Assembly: GCF_900232825.1 (NCBI RefSeq) | Contig: NZ_OCTP01000010.1 | Span: 656,871-720,870, forward strand | Source of the DNA: Anaerococcus sp. Marseille-P3625 | GTDB taxonomy: Bacteria; Bacillota; Clostridia; Tissierellales; Peptoniphilaceae | Reading direction: 5' to 3' | DNA length: 64,000 nt | Part shown: positions 1-9,116 of the stretch, one piece after another | How positions within the stretch are numbered: position 1 is the first letter of the stretch | How the letters are laid out: each line of letters begins with the position of its first letter | Translations under genes and position numbers: made by a program | Notes under the pieces: generated by a model | Databases searched by the model: none | Told to the model about the DNA's origin: nothing | The model's input: the letters and a program-made list of their open reading frames with translations, nothing else

Positions 1-340
1 TGCTTTCTTTAGTATTTGCTCTTTGGGCAAAGATATCTAAGATCAGACTAGTCCAATCAACAACATGAAGTTTTAGCTCTTCTTCAAGATTATATAATTG
101 ACTGGCTGATAGTTCCACATCAAAAATCACAGTATCTATCTCTAGTTTTTTTGCCAAATCTTTAATTTCAGAAACTTTTCCACTGCCTATAAAAAATCTT
201 GGGTTGACTTTTTCTACAACCTGGCTTACATAAGCAATAGATTTGCCACCGGCTGTATTTATTAACGATTCTAGTTTGTATATTCTATTATCAAGATCAT
301 CTTCTCTATTTAAAACATTTACTTGTATAACTTCCTGCAT
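1..340 (-). CDS. hflX: GTPase HflX, 5' part only
   Basis: The complement begins with ATG at 340, preceded by an AAGGAAG ribosome binding site, and runs off the left edge after about 113 codons. Visible residues include the HflX N-terminal pattern: a GSGKVSEI stretch, then VIFDVELSASQLYNLEE, then LILDIFAQRA with a following T-x-E. HflX is a ribosome-associated GTPase that splits or rescues stalled ribosomes. The GTPase domain itself lies outside the window, so it is not seen. The gene is divergent from the penicillin-binding protein gene. Confidence 0.85.
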   Translation of the reverse strand, partial: MQEVIQVNVLNREDDLDNRIYKLESLINTAGGKSIAYVSQVVEKVNPRFFIGSGKVSEIKDLAKKLEIDTVIFDVELSASQLYNLEEELKLHVVDWTSLILDIFAQRANTKES

Positions 341-476
341 AAACTTCCTTTCTAAAAGATTATACGATAGCAATAAATATTATAAAGATACTAAGATATA
401 GATATATTATTAAAAAAATGATAAAATAGAGATGATATTGAAATAAATAAATAAAATAATAAATATAGGAGGCCAA

Positions 477-3386
477 ATGTTTAAAAAAATCGCCTCTATA
501 GTGATAAAACTAATTTTGATAATAATACTTGGCATAGGATCTATCCTTGTTGTATTTGGAGGACTTATGGGAGGAGCTATTCTTGAAGTTATGAAAACCG
601 CCCCAGAAATCGATCCAAACATTATTAAGTATGAAATGAGTCAAAATTCCACTATAGTTGATGAAAATGGAAATGAAGTTGATTCTATAGCTACAAGCGA
701 ATATAGAGAAATAATTGATTATGAAAAAATCCCAAAAGCTTTAAAGCTTGCTTTCGTCGCCATAGAAGACGAAAGATTTTATAAGCATCCGGGTTTGGAT
801 TTTCAATCTATTATAGGCTCTGCCCTAGAAAATTTTAGAGCTGGTAGCATTGTTCGTGGAGGCTCCACAATAACTCAACAGCTTGCTCGTAATACCTATC
901 TTTCTAATGATCAAACCTACGAAAGAAAGATTAAGGAAATTTATTTGGCTTTAGAGATAGAAAAGGCCTTGAGCAAAGATGAAATACTAGGAGCTTATCT
1001 TAACCGAGTATTTATGGGACAAAATTCCTATGGTGTTCAAGCAGCAGCAAGGACTTATTTTGACAAAGACGTTACAGAGCTTAACCTAGCTCAATGTGCA
1101 ACTCTTGCTAGTATAGTTCAATCACCATCAGATAATTCTCTTTACAAAGCAATAAAAGTAAGTGAAGTTACAGATCAAAGAGTTTTGGGAGAATTTAGTA
1201 TTGATGGAGAAAAATATGCAGCCGTTTACAATGAAAATCCTTATGAGAGGGAACAATTTGCCCTAGAAAAGATGCTTGAACTTGGCATGATTTCAAAAAA
1301 AGAATACAACGAGGCAAAAGATTTTGATGTAGCAAGCACAATAAAGCCTGCTGAAAGATCAAATACCGAAATTGCAAGCTATTTTAACTCCTTGTTAGAA
1401 AAACAAGTTGTAAGAAAATTACAAGAAATCTATAATTTAAGCGAAAATCAAGCTTGGGATAGACTTTATTATGGTGGATTAAGGATAACAACTACCATAG
1501 ATGAAGACATGCAAAAAGAATTGGAAAATATCTATGCAGACTTCTCTTCATATTTGATGGGGGATACATCAGGCTGGAAGCAAGCGCCACTTCTTGATTT
1601 ACGCTATGATCAATATGGAAATATAATAAATAGCGATGGCAATTTATTGTATTATGCAGAAAAAAACATATTAAATGATAATAACGATATTAGACTTAGA
1701 GATGATGAAGCTTGGTATGACGATGATGGAAATTTAGTTCTATCAACTTACAAAGCCTACCTTGATCAAACTAATCTATATTTTAGAAATTATTATTCTT
1801 TAGATAAAAATAACAAAAATTTAAGAACTCACAAAACTGGCCACATTACCTTTAAAAGTAACGAAGATGCAAGCCTTGATGAGGATGAAAACATAGTTAT
1901 ATCAAAGAATTTCTTAGATGAAAATAAAAATCTCATAACAGCTTATGAAGACGGAACCTTTTCAATAAACAAAGATTTCTATGGTATTGACTTAGAAGGA
2001 GTTATCCAACCTCAATCATCAACAGTCATTATGGACCAAACAAACGGTCATATTAAGGCAATTATGGGAGGTCGTGATCAAAGAGGTATAAGAATTTTGG
2101 ATAGAGCTTCTGCAATACCTAGACAACCTGGTTCTTCAATAAAACCTATTGCAACCTACACAGCAGCTTTTGACAATGGATTTAACCTAGCTACTGGCAT
2201 GGATGACGTTCCATTGATGAAAAATGAAGAGGATCAACCTTGGCCAAAGAATGTTTACGAATACTATATGGGTCTTGTCCCTATTAGAAAGGCTATAGAA
2301 TTATCCATAAATACCATTGCGGTAAGAACTCTAAAAGAAGTAGGTATTGCTAAGAGCTTAGAATACTTAAAGAATTTTGGAATAATAAGAGAAGATGGCG
2401 AAGATAACTTTGTTAGCAAAGAAGATAACCCTAGAACTAACGATGAGAATTTAGCAGCCTTAGGTTTAGGTTCCATGACAAATGGTCTTACAACTTTGGA
2501 TATGACTGCAGCTTACGCAGCTTTGGCAAATCAAGGAAAATACAACGAACCATTGACATTTTCTAAAATTGAAGATTCAACAGGCAAAGTTTTATTTGAT
2601 GATAAAAATGTAATAACTCATCAAGTAACATCAGCTGAAACAGCTTACCAAATAACCTCTGCCCTAGAGTCAACTGGTCAAAGCTACAAAAACATCTATA
2701 TAAACGATATAGATTATGCAACAAAAACTGGTACTACCGATAATAAAGTAGATTTTTGGTGCATGGGCTATACTCCTTACTACACTGTTGGAATTTGGAT
2801 GGGTGCAGATGATCAAAATCTTAGCATGACTGGCAATTCTATACAAAGAGCTGCTTTGATGTGGAATATAATCAATAATCATATCCTTGACGGCTATGAA
2901 GTCGCTAATTTTGAAATTCCAGATGGCATAGTAGAAATGCAAGTAGATACCATGAGTGGAAAACTACCTTCAGACATATCCAGATGGGATCCAAGAGGAA
3001 CAATAAGAACAGAAATTTTTGGTCCAAACAATACGCCTACTGAAGTAGATGATGTTCATGTTATGATAACAGTTGATGATAGAAATAATCTTTTAGCATC
3101 AGATATGACACCAAAAGAGCATGTAACAAATAGAGTATTCATTAGCCCAAAAAGTAATTACAATCCTAACGAATTTGGTGGAATTTATCCTAGAGATTGG
3201 GGTTATAGACCTCCAAGCGCATATTCAAACTTAGGAGAAGATCCTGAAGAAGAAGAGCAAGAGGATGACGAGAAAGATAAAGACGGAAAGGATAAAGAAA
3301 AAGATAAGGACGGCAAGGATAAAAATCCTAACGACAACAAAGAAAAAAATCAAAATCCTGACCAAAAACAAAACACAAATCCATAA
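477..3386 (+). CDS. Class A penicillin-binding protein (PBP1A type)
   Basis: Bifunctional peptidoglycan synthase acting on the outer face of the membrane. Residues 7-35 form the membrane anchor. A GT51 glycosyltransferase domain follows, with EDERFYKH (catalytic Glu about 97) and GGSTITQQLARN (about 128-139). The transpeptidase domain has PGSSIKP (nucleophile Ser about 553), SIN (about 610-612) and KTGT (about 750). The last 55 or so residues are a charged low-complexity tail rich in Asp, Glu and Lys, with KDKDGKDK-like repeats. At 969 residues it is longer than many PBP1A proteins, from this tail and an insert between the two catalytic domains. An AGGAGG site precedes the ATG. It appears monocistronic, ending at a strong terminator. 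Confidence 0.95.
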   Translation: MFKKIASIVIKLILIIILGIGSILVVFGGLMGGAILEVMKTAPEIDPNIIKYEMSQNSTIVDENGNEVDSIATSEYREIIDYEKIPKALKLAFVAIEDERFYKHPGLDFQSIIGSALENFRAGSIVRGGSTITQQLARNTYLSNDQTYERKIKEIYLALEIEKALSKDEILGAYLNRVFMGQNSYGVQAAARTYFDKDVTELNLAQCATLASIVQSPSDNSLYKAIKVSEVTDQRVLGEFSIDGEKYAAVYNENPYEREQFALEKMLELGMISKKEYNEAKDFDVASTIKPAERSNTEIASYFNSLLEKQVVRKLQEIYNLSENQAWDRLYYGGLRITTTIDEDMQKELENIYADFSSYLMGDTSGWKQAPLLDLRYDQYGNIINSDGNLLYYAEKNILNDNNDIRLRDDEAWYDDDGNLVLSTYKAYLDQTNLYFRNYYSLDKNNKNLRTHKTGHITFKSNEDASLDEDENIVISKNFLDENKNLITAYEDGTFSINKDFYGIDLEGVIQPQSSTVIMDQTNGHIKAIMGGRDQRGIRILDRASAIPRQPGSSIKPIATYTAAFDNGFNLATGMDDVPLMKNEEDQPWPKNVYEYYMGLVPIRKAIELSINTIAVRTLKEVGIAKSLEYLKNFGIIREDGEDNFVSKEDNPRTNDENLAALGLGSMTNGLTTLDMTAAYAALANQGKYNEPLTFSKIEDSTGKVLFDDKNVITHQVTSAETAYQITSALESTGQSYKNIYINDIDYATKTGTTDNKVDFWCMGYTPYYTVGIWMGADDQNLSMTGNSIQRAALMWNIINNHILDGYEVANFEIPDGIVEMQVDTMSGKLPSDISRWDPRGTIRTEIFGPNNTPTEVDDVHVMITVDDRNNLLASDMTPKEHVTNRVFISPKSNYNPNEFGGIYPRDWGYRPPSAYSNLGEDPEEEEQEDDEKDKDGKDKEKDKDGKDKNPNDNKEKNQNPDQKQNTNP

Positions 3387-3390
3387 AATT

Positions 3391-3431
3391 AAAGGGACTA
3401 TAAGAAAATTTTCCTATAGTCCCCTTTTTTT
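3391..3431 (+). terminator. Rho-independent terminator after the PBP gene
   Basis: Inverted repeat GGGACTATA/TATAGTCCC with a 13-nt loop, followed by a run of eight T. It starts 5 nt after the PBP stop codon. Confidence 0.9.
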
Positions 3432-3468
3432 ACAAAAAATTTTTGATTTTTTTGAAATTTTTATAATG

Positions 3469-3753
3469 TTACTTCTTCATAGGTCCTTTGTTTTTCCCTG
3501 TAACTAGGTTAATAACCCACAATAAAATTACAGCACCTATTACTGACCATAAAATTATTGCAAAAGTTCCTGGTCCACCAGCTTTTAGGAAAAACGAATT
3601 ATAAATCCAACCTCCAATTACAGAGCCAATAATTCCTACGATTATATTTGCAAGACTTCCCATCTGAGAATCCTTACCCATTATCCTACTAGCAATCCAG
3701 CCAGCTAAAGCTCCTAATATTAAAGTCATTAATATACCTTTTCCACTTAACAT
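3469..3753 (-). CDS. GlsB/YeaQ/YmgE family stress-response membrane protein
   Basis: Small hydrophobic protein of about 94 residues with three membrane helices and the Gly-rich pattern of the transglycosylase-associated (GlsB/YeaQ) family, for example GALAGWIASRIMG and NIIVGIIGSVIGGWI. The start at 3753 is preferred over longer in-frame starts because AAAGGAGAAG lies just before this ATG. Members of the family are often envelope-stress induced in Gram-positives; their biochemical role is unknown. It is convergent with the PBP gene and divergent from the two-component system. Confidence 0.8.
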   Translation of the reverse strand: MLSGKGILMTLILGALAGWIASRIMGKDSQMGSLANIIVGIIGSVIGGWIYNSFFLKAGGPGTFAIILWSVIGAVILLWVINLVTGKNKGPMKK

Positions 3754-3871
3754 AACTTCTCCTTTCATTTTTTTAAAAGTTCGTAATAAATTTTTCAATT
3801 ACTTTATATTTATATCCATTTTTTACTTTTTTAAACATTTTTATAAAGTAAAAATAATACTAGCTTTTGTG

Positions 3872-3880
3872 TGGTATAAT
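3872..3880 (+). promoter_or_regulatory. Extended -10 promoter for the two-component operon
   Basis: TGGTATAAT gives a consensus -10 (TATAAT at 3875-3880) with an extended TGn element. No good -35 is visible. Transcription would begin around 3887, only a few bases before the AGAGGTGAG ribosome binding site, which argues for the TTG start at 3900 over the GTG at 3891. Confidence 0.65.
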
Positions 3881-3899
3881 GAAATAAGAGGTGAGTTTT

Positions 3900-4613
3900 T
3901 TGAATAATATCAATATTTTAATAATTGAAGACGAAAAGAAAATTTCAACTATAATGAAATCTTATTTTGAAAAAGAAGGTTATGGTGTTTTACAAGCTTT
4001 TGATGGCAAAGAGGGCTTAGAACTTTTTAATAATAATGAAGTAGATCTAGTTATACTCGATTTAATGTTGCCAAAACTACCTGGTGAAGAAGTTATAAAA
4101 GAAATTAGAAACAAGTCTGATTTGCCAATAATTATGGTATCTGCAAAAGTTGAGGAAGATAATCGCGTGGAAGGCCTAAGACTTGGGGCTGACGATTATG
4201 TGACCAAACCATTTTCCCCAAAAGAATTGGTTGAAAGAGTAAAGGCAGTTCTTAGAAGAATCGAAAAATATAACATTCCAAGAGCCGATATAATAAAAAC
4301 TTCTGACGGAAGATTAGAGATGGATTTACAATACAATAGGATATTTAAAGATGGAAAAGAAATTTTGTTAACGAAAAACGAATTTCAAATTTTAAAAACT
4401 ATCTTTTCTTCTCCTAATAAAATTTTCTCAAGAGATGAGATTATAGCTCTCACATTTGGTTATGATTACGATGCCTATGACAGAGCAATTGATACTCATA
4501 TAAAAAATATTAGATCGAAGATAGAAGATAATCCAAAAAGACCTGCTTATATCAAAACAATTTATGGTATGGGCTATAAATCCGGTGGAGTAGATGATTA
4601 CATTAAAGAGTAA
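3900..4613 (+). CDS. OmpR/PhoB-family response regulator
   Basis: Two-component response regulator of about 237 residues. The N-terminal receiver domain shows the acidic pair (IIEDEKK), the phospho-acceptor Asp in VILDLMLP and the conserved Lys in VTKPFSP. The C-terminal winged helix has LTKNEFQILK and the closing IKTIYGMGYK motif. I chose TTG at 3900 because AGAGGTGAG sits 4 nt upstream; GTG at 3891 would put the start inside that site. It overlaps the kinase gene by 20 nt, so the two are translationally coupled. Target genes cannot be told from the sequence; the cell-envelope genes on either side are candidates. Confidence 0.92.
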   Translation: MNNINILIIEDEKKISTIMKSYFEKEGYGVLQAFDGKEGLELFNNNEVDLVILDLMLPKLPGEEVIKEIRNKSDLPIIMVSAKVEEDNRVEGLRLGADDYVTKPFSPKELVERVKAVLRRIEKYNIPRADIIKTSDGRLEMDLQYNRIFKDGKEILLTKNEFQILKTIFSSPNKIFSRDEIIALTFGYDYDAYDRAIDTHIKNIRSKIEDNPKRPAYIKTIYGMGYKSGGVDDYIKE

Positions 4614-5916
4614 AATAATAAGAAACTTTGTTGCGGGTATTTTAGCTTGCGTTTTGGTATTCTCAATTTTGGTTACTCTTTTTGTCACCTTTAACTATAG
4701 ACAGATGTTAATGGAAATGAAAGATGTTAGAGTTACAGAAGTTAGCTCATGGTTTATAAAGTATCAAAAGGATCCCAAGATAAGCATCGAAGAAATGTGG
4801 CAAGGACTTGATAATCTTGCTAAAGATCTTAAGGTTGATATAACTTTTGAAGAGCCTGACGGAACTATTTCTTATGAAGTTTTGGGTAGAGATCCTTCAA
4901 ATACTTATCCGCTAAAACAAGAACATTTGAAATTATTTAATGCTGATAAAGCCAAGAGATCTGGAACTTTAAATATAACCTACAATGTTAATCCCGAACC
5001 AATAGAAGATTTGCAAAGAAATTTTACAACTGCAATAATTTATGGATTGATCATTTCTTTGATAATTGGATTTGTAATAAGTTTAATTTTATCAGAAAAC
5101 ATTTCAGAGCCTATAATGTTAATTAGCGATGATACATTAAAAATTAAAGATGGCAAATACGAGGTTACTGATAGAAATACCGATATTATAGAAATTGAAA
5201 ACCTTCAAGATAATATAACTTATTTATCAAACAACTTAAAAAATCAAGAAAATATTAGAAAACAATACGCTCAAGATATATCTCACGAATTGCGCACTCC
5301 CCTAACGAATTTGCAACTTTACATAGAAGCAATCAAAGATGGGATTGTTGAAGCTGATAGTCAAACAATGGATATTTTGCTTGAAGATGTAATACGCTTG
5401 CAAGATTTGATAGTTGGACTAAAAAAGACCTTTGATGAAAATGTTGAATTTATCCAAGTAAGAAATGAAGATACAAATATTACCAATCTTATTAAAAGAA
5501 TTGCCTATGCTTTCTTGCCAAAAGCAGAACAAAATAACATAAAAATCACAGAAAATCTTGCTGAAAATGTTATTATGAACACTGACAAGAATAAATTCAC
5601 ACAAATTTTAAATAATCTCATTTCAAATGCCATTAAGGCTATAGGTGAAAATGGAAATATTGAAATTTATCTAAATGAAGATGTTAAAAAAATAGAAATA
5701 AAAGTTATTGATGATGGTATTGGAATTGCAGAAGATAAAATCGATAGAATTTTTGATAGGTTCTATAGAATTGAAGATTCGAGAAATACAAGTGACAACG
5801 GCCATGGCTTAGGGCTTGCAATTAGCAAAAATTTTGTTGAAGCCTTAGGTGGAAAAATAAAAGTAGATTCGAAACTTAATCATGGTACTTGCTTCACACT
5901 TATCTTTACAAAATAA
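4594..5916 (+). CDS. Membrane sensor histidine kinase
   Basis: Partner of the preceding response regulator. Helix 1 (about residues 10-32), an extracytoplasmic sensor of about 115 residues, and helix 2 (about 145-165) are followed by a HAMP-like linker. The dimerisation domain has ISHELRTP with phospho-acceptor His about 231. The ATPase domain has the N box (NNLISNAIKA), G1 (DDGIGI) and G2 (GHGLGL). The start lies inside the regulator gene, with GGTGGAG just upstream. The sensor region has no family I recognise, so the signal is unknown. Confidence 0.93.
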   Translation: MITLKSKIIRNFVAGILACVLVFSILVTLFVTFNYRQMLMEMKDVRVTEVSSWFIKYQKDPKISIEEMWQGLDNLAKDLKVDITFEEPDGTISYEVLGRDPSNTYPLKQEHLKLFNADKAKRSGTLNITYNVNPEPIEDLQRNFTTAIIYGLIISLIIGFVISLILSENISEPIMLISDDTLKIKDGKYEVTDRNTDIIEIENLQDNITYLSNNLKNQENIRKQYAQDISHELRTPLTNLQLYIEAIKDGIVEADSQTMDILLEDVIRLQDLIVGLKKTFDENVEFIQVRNEDTNITNLIKRIAYAFLPKAEQNNIKITENLAENVIMNTDKNKFTQILNNLISNAIKAIGENGNIEIYLNEDVKKIEIKVIDDGIGIAEDKIDRIFDRFYRIEDSRNTSDNGHGLGLAISKNFVEALGGKIKVDSKLNHGTCFTLIFTK

Positions 5917-5928
5917 AGTAGGAATGTT

Positions 5929-7314
5929 ATGTCAAGAAAAAGCATAAATAAAAGAAAAACTAAAAACACTGAACCATTAACAAATAATGATAGAGAAGAA
6001 TATATAATCCAATCAGATTCTCAAAGAAAAAGAGCCGAAAGAAAAAAACTTCAAAGAAGGAAAAAATTTATAAGACGTAGAATAATCCTTGGACTATTAT
6101 TGTTTGTTCTAGTGATTTTCACAACAAAATTTATTTCTAATGCCATAAACTCATACAAAGTTATGGGCTATCCTGACTTTAGAGATGAAGTCTTGGAAAG
6201 TTTGGGAAGAGAAGTTTTTGTTTCTCCATCAGAAAATAGATCCTTAAGTGCTGGCGAAAAAATTACAGATTTTGAGAGTCTATATAATGTAATCCAAAGA
6301 TCTTACGCAGTAGATAATGAAAATAAAGAAAACTACAAGAAATTTTTAGGTCAATACAACGATTTTAGAAAAAAAATCGCCCTATCTAAAACTGACCAAG
6401 AATACTTTACACTAATAAATCAGTACCTAGCAATACTTGATGATAGCAGAACCTTTATTTTGGAAAAAGATACTTACCAAAACCTCTTTAATTATTATAA
6501 GGATAAGAAAAATTCAAACAAAAAATCTGTCCTTGAAGATCCTCAAGCTGTCGATAGGTACAAAAGGTTAATAACTGATGTAAATATCAAAAAGGAAGCT
6601 ACAAAAGGTGAAATCATAACAAACGGCCTAATGATAATAAGCATGGAAGATTTTAGACCTAAAGAATTTGAAAATGATCTAAAAAAAATAACCGACACAT
6701 TTTTGGCAAATCCACCAGTTGGCAAACTAATCATAGACTTATCAAATAATAATTCAATAGATCATGTTTATTGGAACAAATTTGCAAGAATTTTAATTCC
6801 TGAAGACTACAAAGAATCTAATATAATTTTTTACAGATCAAAGTTATTTGAAGATTCACTAAAAACTTTTAAGGAAGACGAAAATAGTCCTTATGATACA
6901 GCTCTTGCAAAAAATGATGCAAGCAAATACAAGGAAGTTAAGAAATTAATTAATCCTAGTGACTATTTATATTACGACCAATTAGACTTGTCAATAAGGA
7001 AAAATACAGATTATTCAACAAGAAAAATTTATGTCTTGACAAATTCTAACACAGCCAACGAAGCAATAAAATTTGCAGACTTTTTGAAAAAAAATGGAGC
7101 TTATGTTGTAAAAAATGCTCTTGACTCCAAAGAAACAAAAAATGACATAGTTTACAATGCTCCAACTGATCTTTACTTATTAGAACATTCTGGTCTAATC
7201 TTATCGATAAACTCATCTTTTTGCAAAAACGATGAAAATATCTACCTATCTTACGATCAGAAAATAAATTCCAAAGATCCTAGGTCAAATATGCTAAGCA
7301 TAGTAAATCAATAA
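5929..7314 (+). CDS. Membrane-anchored S41-peptidase-like protein, probably catalytically altered
   Basis: 461 residues. The first 48 are strongly basic and cytoplasmic; one membrane helix lies about 48-67; the rest is extracellular. From about residue 225 the pattern resembles the core of S41 (C-terminal processing) peptidases: a NGLMIISMEDF strand, a GKLIIDLSNNN strand, and IYVLTNSNTANEAI, where active S41 enzymes have their Ser in a T-x-S-A-x-E context. Here the position reads N-T-A-N-E, so the usual nucleophile is not obvious. It starts 12 nt after the kinase gene and ends at a terminator, so it is probably the third gene of the two-component operon. The S41 assignment is inference from motif pattern; an accessory or sensor role is possible. 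Confidence 0.6.
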   Translation: MSRKSINKRKTKNTEPLTNNDREEYIIQSDSQRKRAERKKLQRRKKFIRRRIILGLLLFVLVIFTTKFISNAINSYKVMGYPDFRDEVLESLGREVFVSPSENRSLSAGEKITDFESLYNVIQRSYAVDNENKENYKKFLGQYNDFRKKIALSKTDQEYFTLINQYLAILDDSRTFILEKDTYQNLFNYYKDKKNSNKKSVLEDPQAVDRYKRLITDVNIKKEATKGEIITNGLMIISMEDFRPKEFENDLKKITDTFLANPPVGKLIIDLSNNNSIDHVYWNKFARILIPEDYKESNIIFYRSKLFEDSLKTFKEDENSPYDTALAKNDASKYKEVKKLINPSDYLYYDQLDLSIRKNTDYSTRKIYVLTNSNTANEAIKFADFLKKNGAYVVKNALDSKETKNDIVYNAPTDLYLLEHSGLILSINSSFCKNDENIYLSYDQKINSKDPRSNMLSIVNQ

Positions 7315-7318
7315 AATA

Positions 7319-7363
7319 ACGCCCCCATCTAAGTTTTGATAAAACTTATGGAGGCGTTTTAAT
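7319..7363. terminator. Terminator between convergent genes
   Basis: ACGCC(C)CCAT...AAGTTTTGATAAAACTT...ATGGAGGCGT followed by TTTTAATTT. It closes the two-component operon; the opposite strand also has a T-rich tail, so it may serve both directions. Confidence 0.8.
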
Positions 7364-7389
7364 TTGTCGCTTATTCTAAATTAAGTTTA

Positions 7390-8955
7390 TTAATCATTCT
7401 TTTTCCTTAAAGCAACAAGAGATGACATAGAAATTGCAAAGCTTGCAACAATTGGTGCCATGCTAACTACACCTGTTTTTGGATTTGAGTGTTTTTTAGC
7501 AGGAGCTTGTTTTTCTTCCTTTTTATTGTCTTTTTCTGGATCTTTTGTAGGATCTTCTTTCTTGTCGTTTCCTTCTTGATTTGCTTCGTTTTCTTTAAGG
7601 ATTTTTTCAATCTCTTTTGTATTTTTAGTAATTTTATCTATTAAATCCTTAGCTTTGTTTTCATCTTTATTTTCTTCTTGAACTTTATCATCAGTGTCAA
7701 CTTCAGTTTTGTCATCAGAATCACTTGTTGTGCCTGGTACAACTGGATTTGATGGATGATCTGGAACTACTGGTTTATCTGGATTTGGAGTTGGTTTTTC
7801 TTCTTCTTTTACTTCAAATCTATAAAACCATCTTCCATTTGCTCCTTGGTCAGCTGTAACTTTAAAGTTATTTTTCATATTTTCTGGCATTGCTTCTTCG
7901 CCAGCTTTTATAGCAGCATCTTTTGTTTTGTAACCATTTTCATTGTTTTCTGGTTTTTCGTCTGTTTGAGGATCCTCTGGATCTTCTTCTGGAGTATCTA
8001 TTTTTTCATATGATGATAGGAGATAAATATATCTACCGTCTGCATTTTGGCTGATTGTGTATGATTTGTTAACTGGATCATTCTTTAAAGCTTCTTGAGC
8101 TGCTTTTTCGGCTGCTTCTTTTGTTTTGTAGCCATTTTCATTGTTTTCTGGTTTTTCTTCAGGTTTTTCTTCAGGAATTTCTCCATTTTTGTTTACGCCA
8201 TTAATTGTGTAAACTAGAGTTTCTTCGGTTCCGTCCCCATTTTTTACAGTTAATACAAGATTAACAGTTTTGCCTACAAAATCTTTAAGTTTGCCAGTGT
8301 TATTTCCTGGTTGTTGAACTGCATTTAATATATCAGCTCCAAAAGTTAATTTGAATAATTGCTCTACAGTCATTCCTGAACTAGGTGCAGCAGCAGCTAA
8401 AGATGTTAGATCTCTTACTGGTTGGCCATCCACTTGTACTTTTACAAGATTATTATTTTTATATAAATTAGTTAAACCTGCTACTATACCAGTTCCGCTA
8501 ATTTCTTTTGCACTTTGACTTTCATCAAGGATTGTTACTGTTACATTCTTGCCATATTTATCGTAAACAGCTTCATAAACTCCTTCTTTTTTAGAAATTC
8601 CATCAAACATACTATCAGCAGCTTGTTCAAATTTATCAGATTCTGGACTTTCTAGAGCTTCAGGTTCTTCAAAGTCACTAATTTGAAGACCGTCATTATC
8701 TAAAGCTTTTTCAGTTTCTTCTAATGGTTGAGCTTCTTCTTTAGTTTCTTCTTTTTCTTTTTCAGTTTCTTGTTTTTTTTCTTCAGAAATTTCTTCTTCG
8801 GAATTTTCTTCGCTAGTTTCTTCTTTTAAAGTTTCGATAGCTTCAGTTGGATGATTTTCTTCACTCTTAGCTTCTTCAGCAAATGCAGTTTGTGCTGAAA
8901 CTACAAAGGAAATTGACAATGCTAAAGCTAGTATGGTGCTCTTTTTGTTTTTCAT
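7390..8955 (-). CDS. Sortase-anchored surface protein with NPKTG motif
   Basis: 521 residues. It has an N-terminal signal peptide (MKNKKSTILALALSISF, cleavage near AQTAFA-EE), then an acidic Glu/Lys-rich segment (about 30-105), and an unrecognised folded region (about 107-262). Two copies of a module starting NNENGYKTK (about residues 270 and 335) follow; each has an Ala-rich helix and a G/ADGRxxYxL-type strand. Then comes a Pro/Asp/Lys-rich stalk. The C-terminus has NPKTG (about 488), a hydrophobic helix and a RKKND tail, the layout of sortase substrates with N in place of L. It likely sits on the cell wall. The ligand is unknown. Confidence 0.85.
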   Translation of the reverse strand: MKNKKSTILALALSISFVVSAQTAFAEEAKSEENHPTEAIETLKEETSEENSEEEISEEKKQETEKEKEETKEEAQPLEETEKALDNDGLQISDFEEPEALESPESDKFEQAADSMFDGISKKEGVYEAVYDKYGKNVTVTILDESQSAKEISGTGIVAGLTNLYKNNNLVKVQVDGQPVRDLTSLAAAAPSSGMTVEQLFKLTFGADILNAVQQPGNNTGKLKDFVGKTVNLVLTVKNGDGTEETLVYTINGVNKNGEIPEEKPEEKPENNENGYKTKEAAEKAAQEALKNDPVNKSYTISQNADGRYIYLLSSYEKIDTPEEDPEDPQTDEKPENNENGYKTKDAAIKAGEEAMPENMKNNFKVTADQGANGRWFYRFEVKEEEKPTPNPDKPVVPDHPSNPVVPGTTSDSDDKTEVDTDDKVQEENKDENKAKDLIDKITKNTKEIEKILKENEANQEGNDKKEDPTKDPEKDNKKEEKQAPAKKHSNPKTGVVSMAPIVASFAISMSSLVALRKKND

Positions 8956-9074
8956 TTCTCCTCCAATTTTTTATAATTACATAATCAAATAATTAATTAT
9001 TATTTACCTCTATTATATAAAAATATATATGAATTTGCAATTTTTTATACTAATAGTATATTTTCAATTTCACT

Positions 9075-9106
9075 AAAAAACTCGACACATTAATGCCGAG
9101 TTTTCT
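9075..9106 (-). terminator. Terminator after serS
   Basis: On the minus strand AACTCGGC...GTGTCGAGTT pairs around an ATTAAT loop and is followed by TTTTTTAG. It lies about 10 nt after the serS stop. Confidence 0.75.
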
Positions 9107-9116
9107 TTTAATAGTC

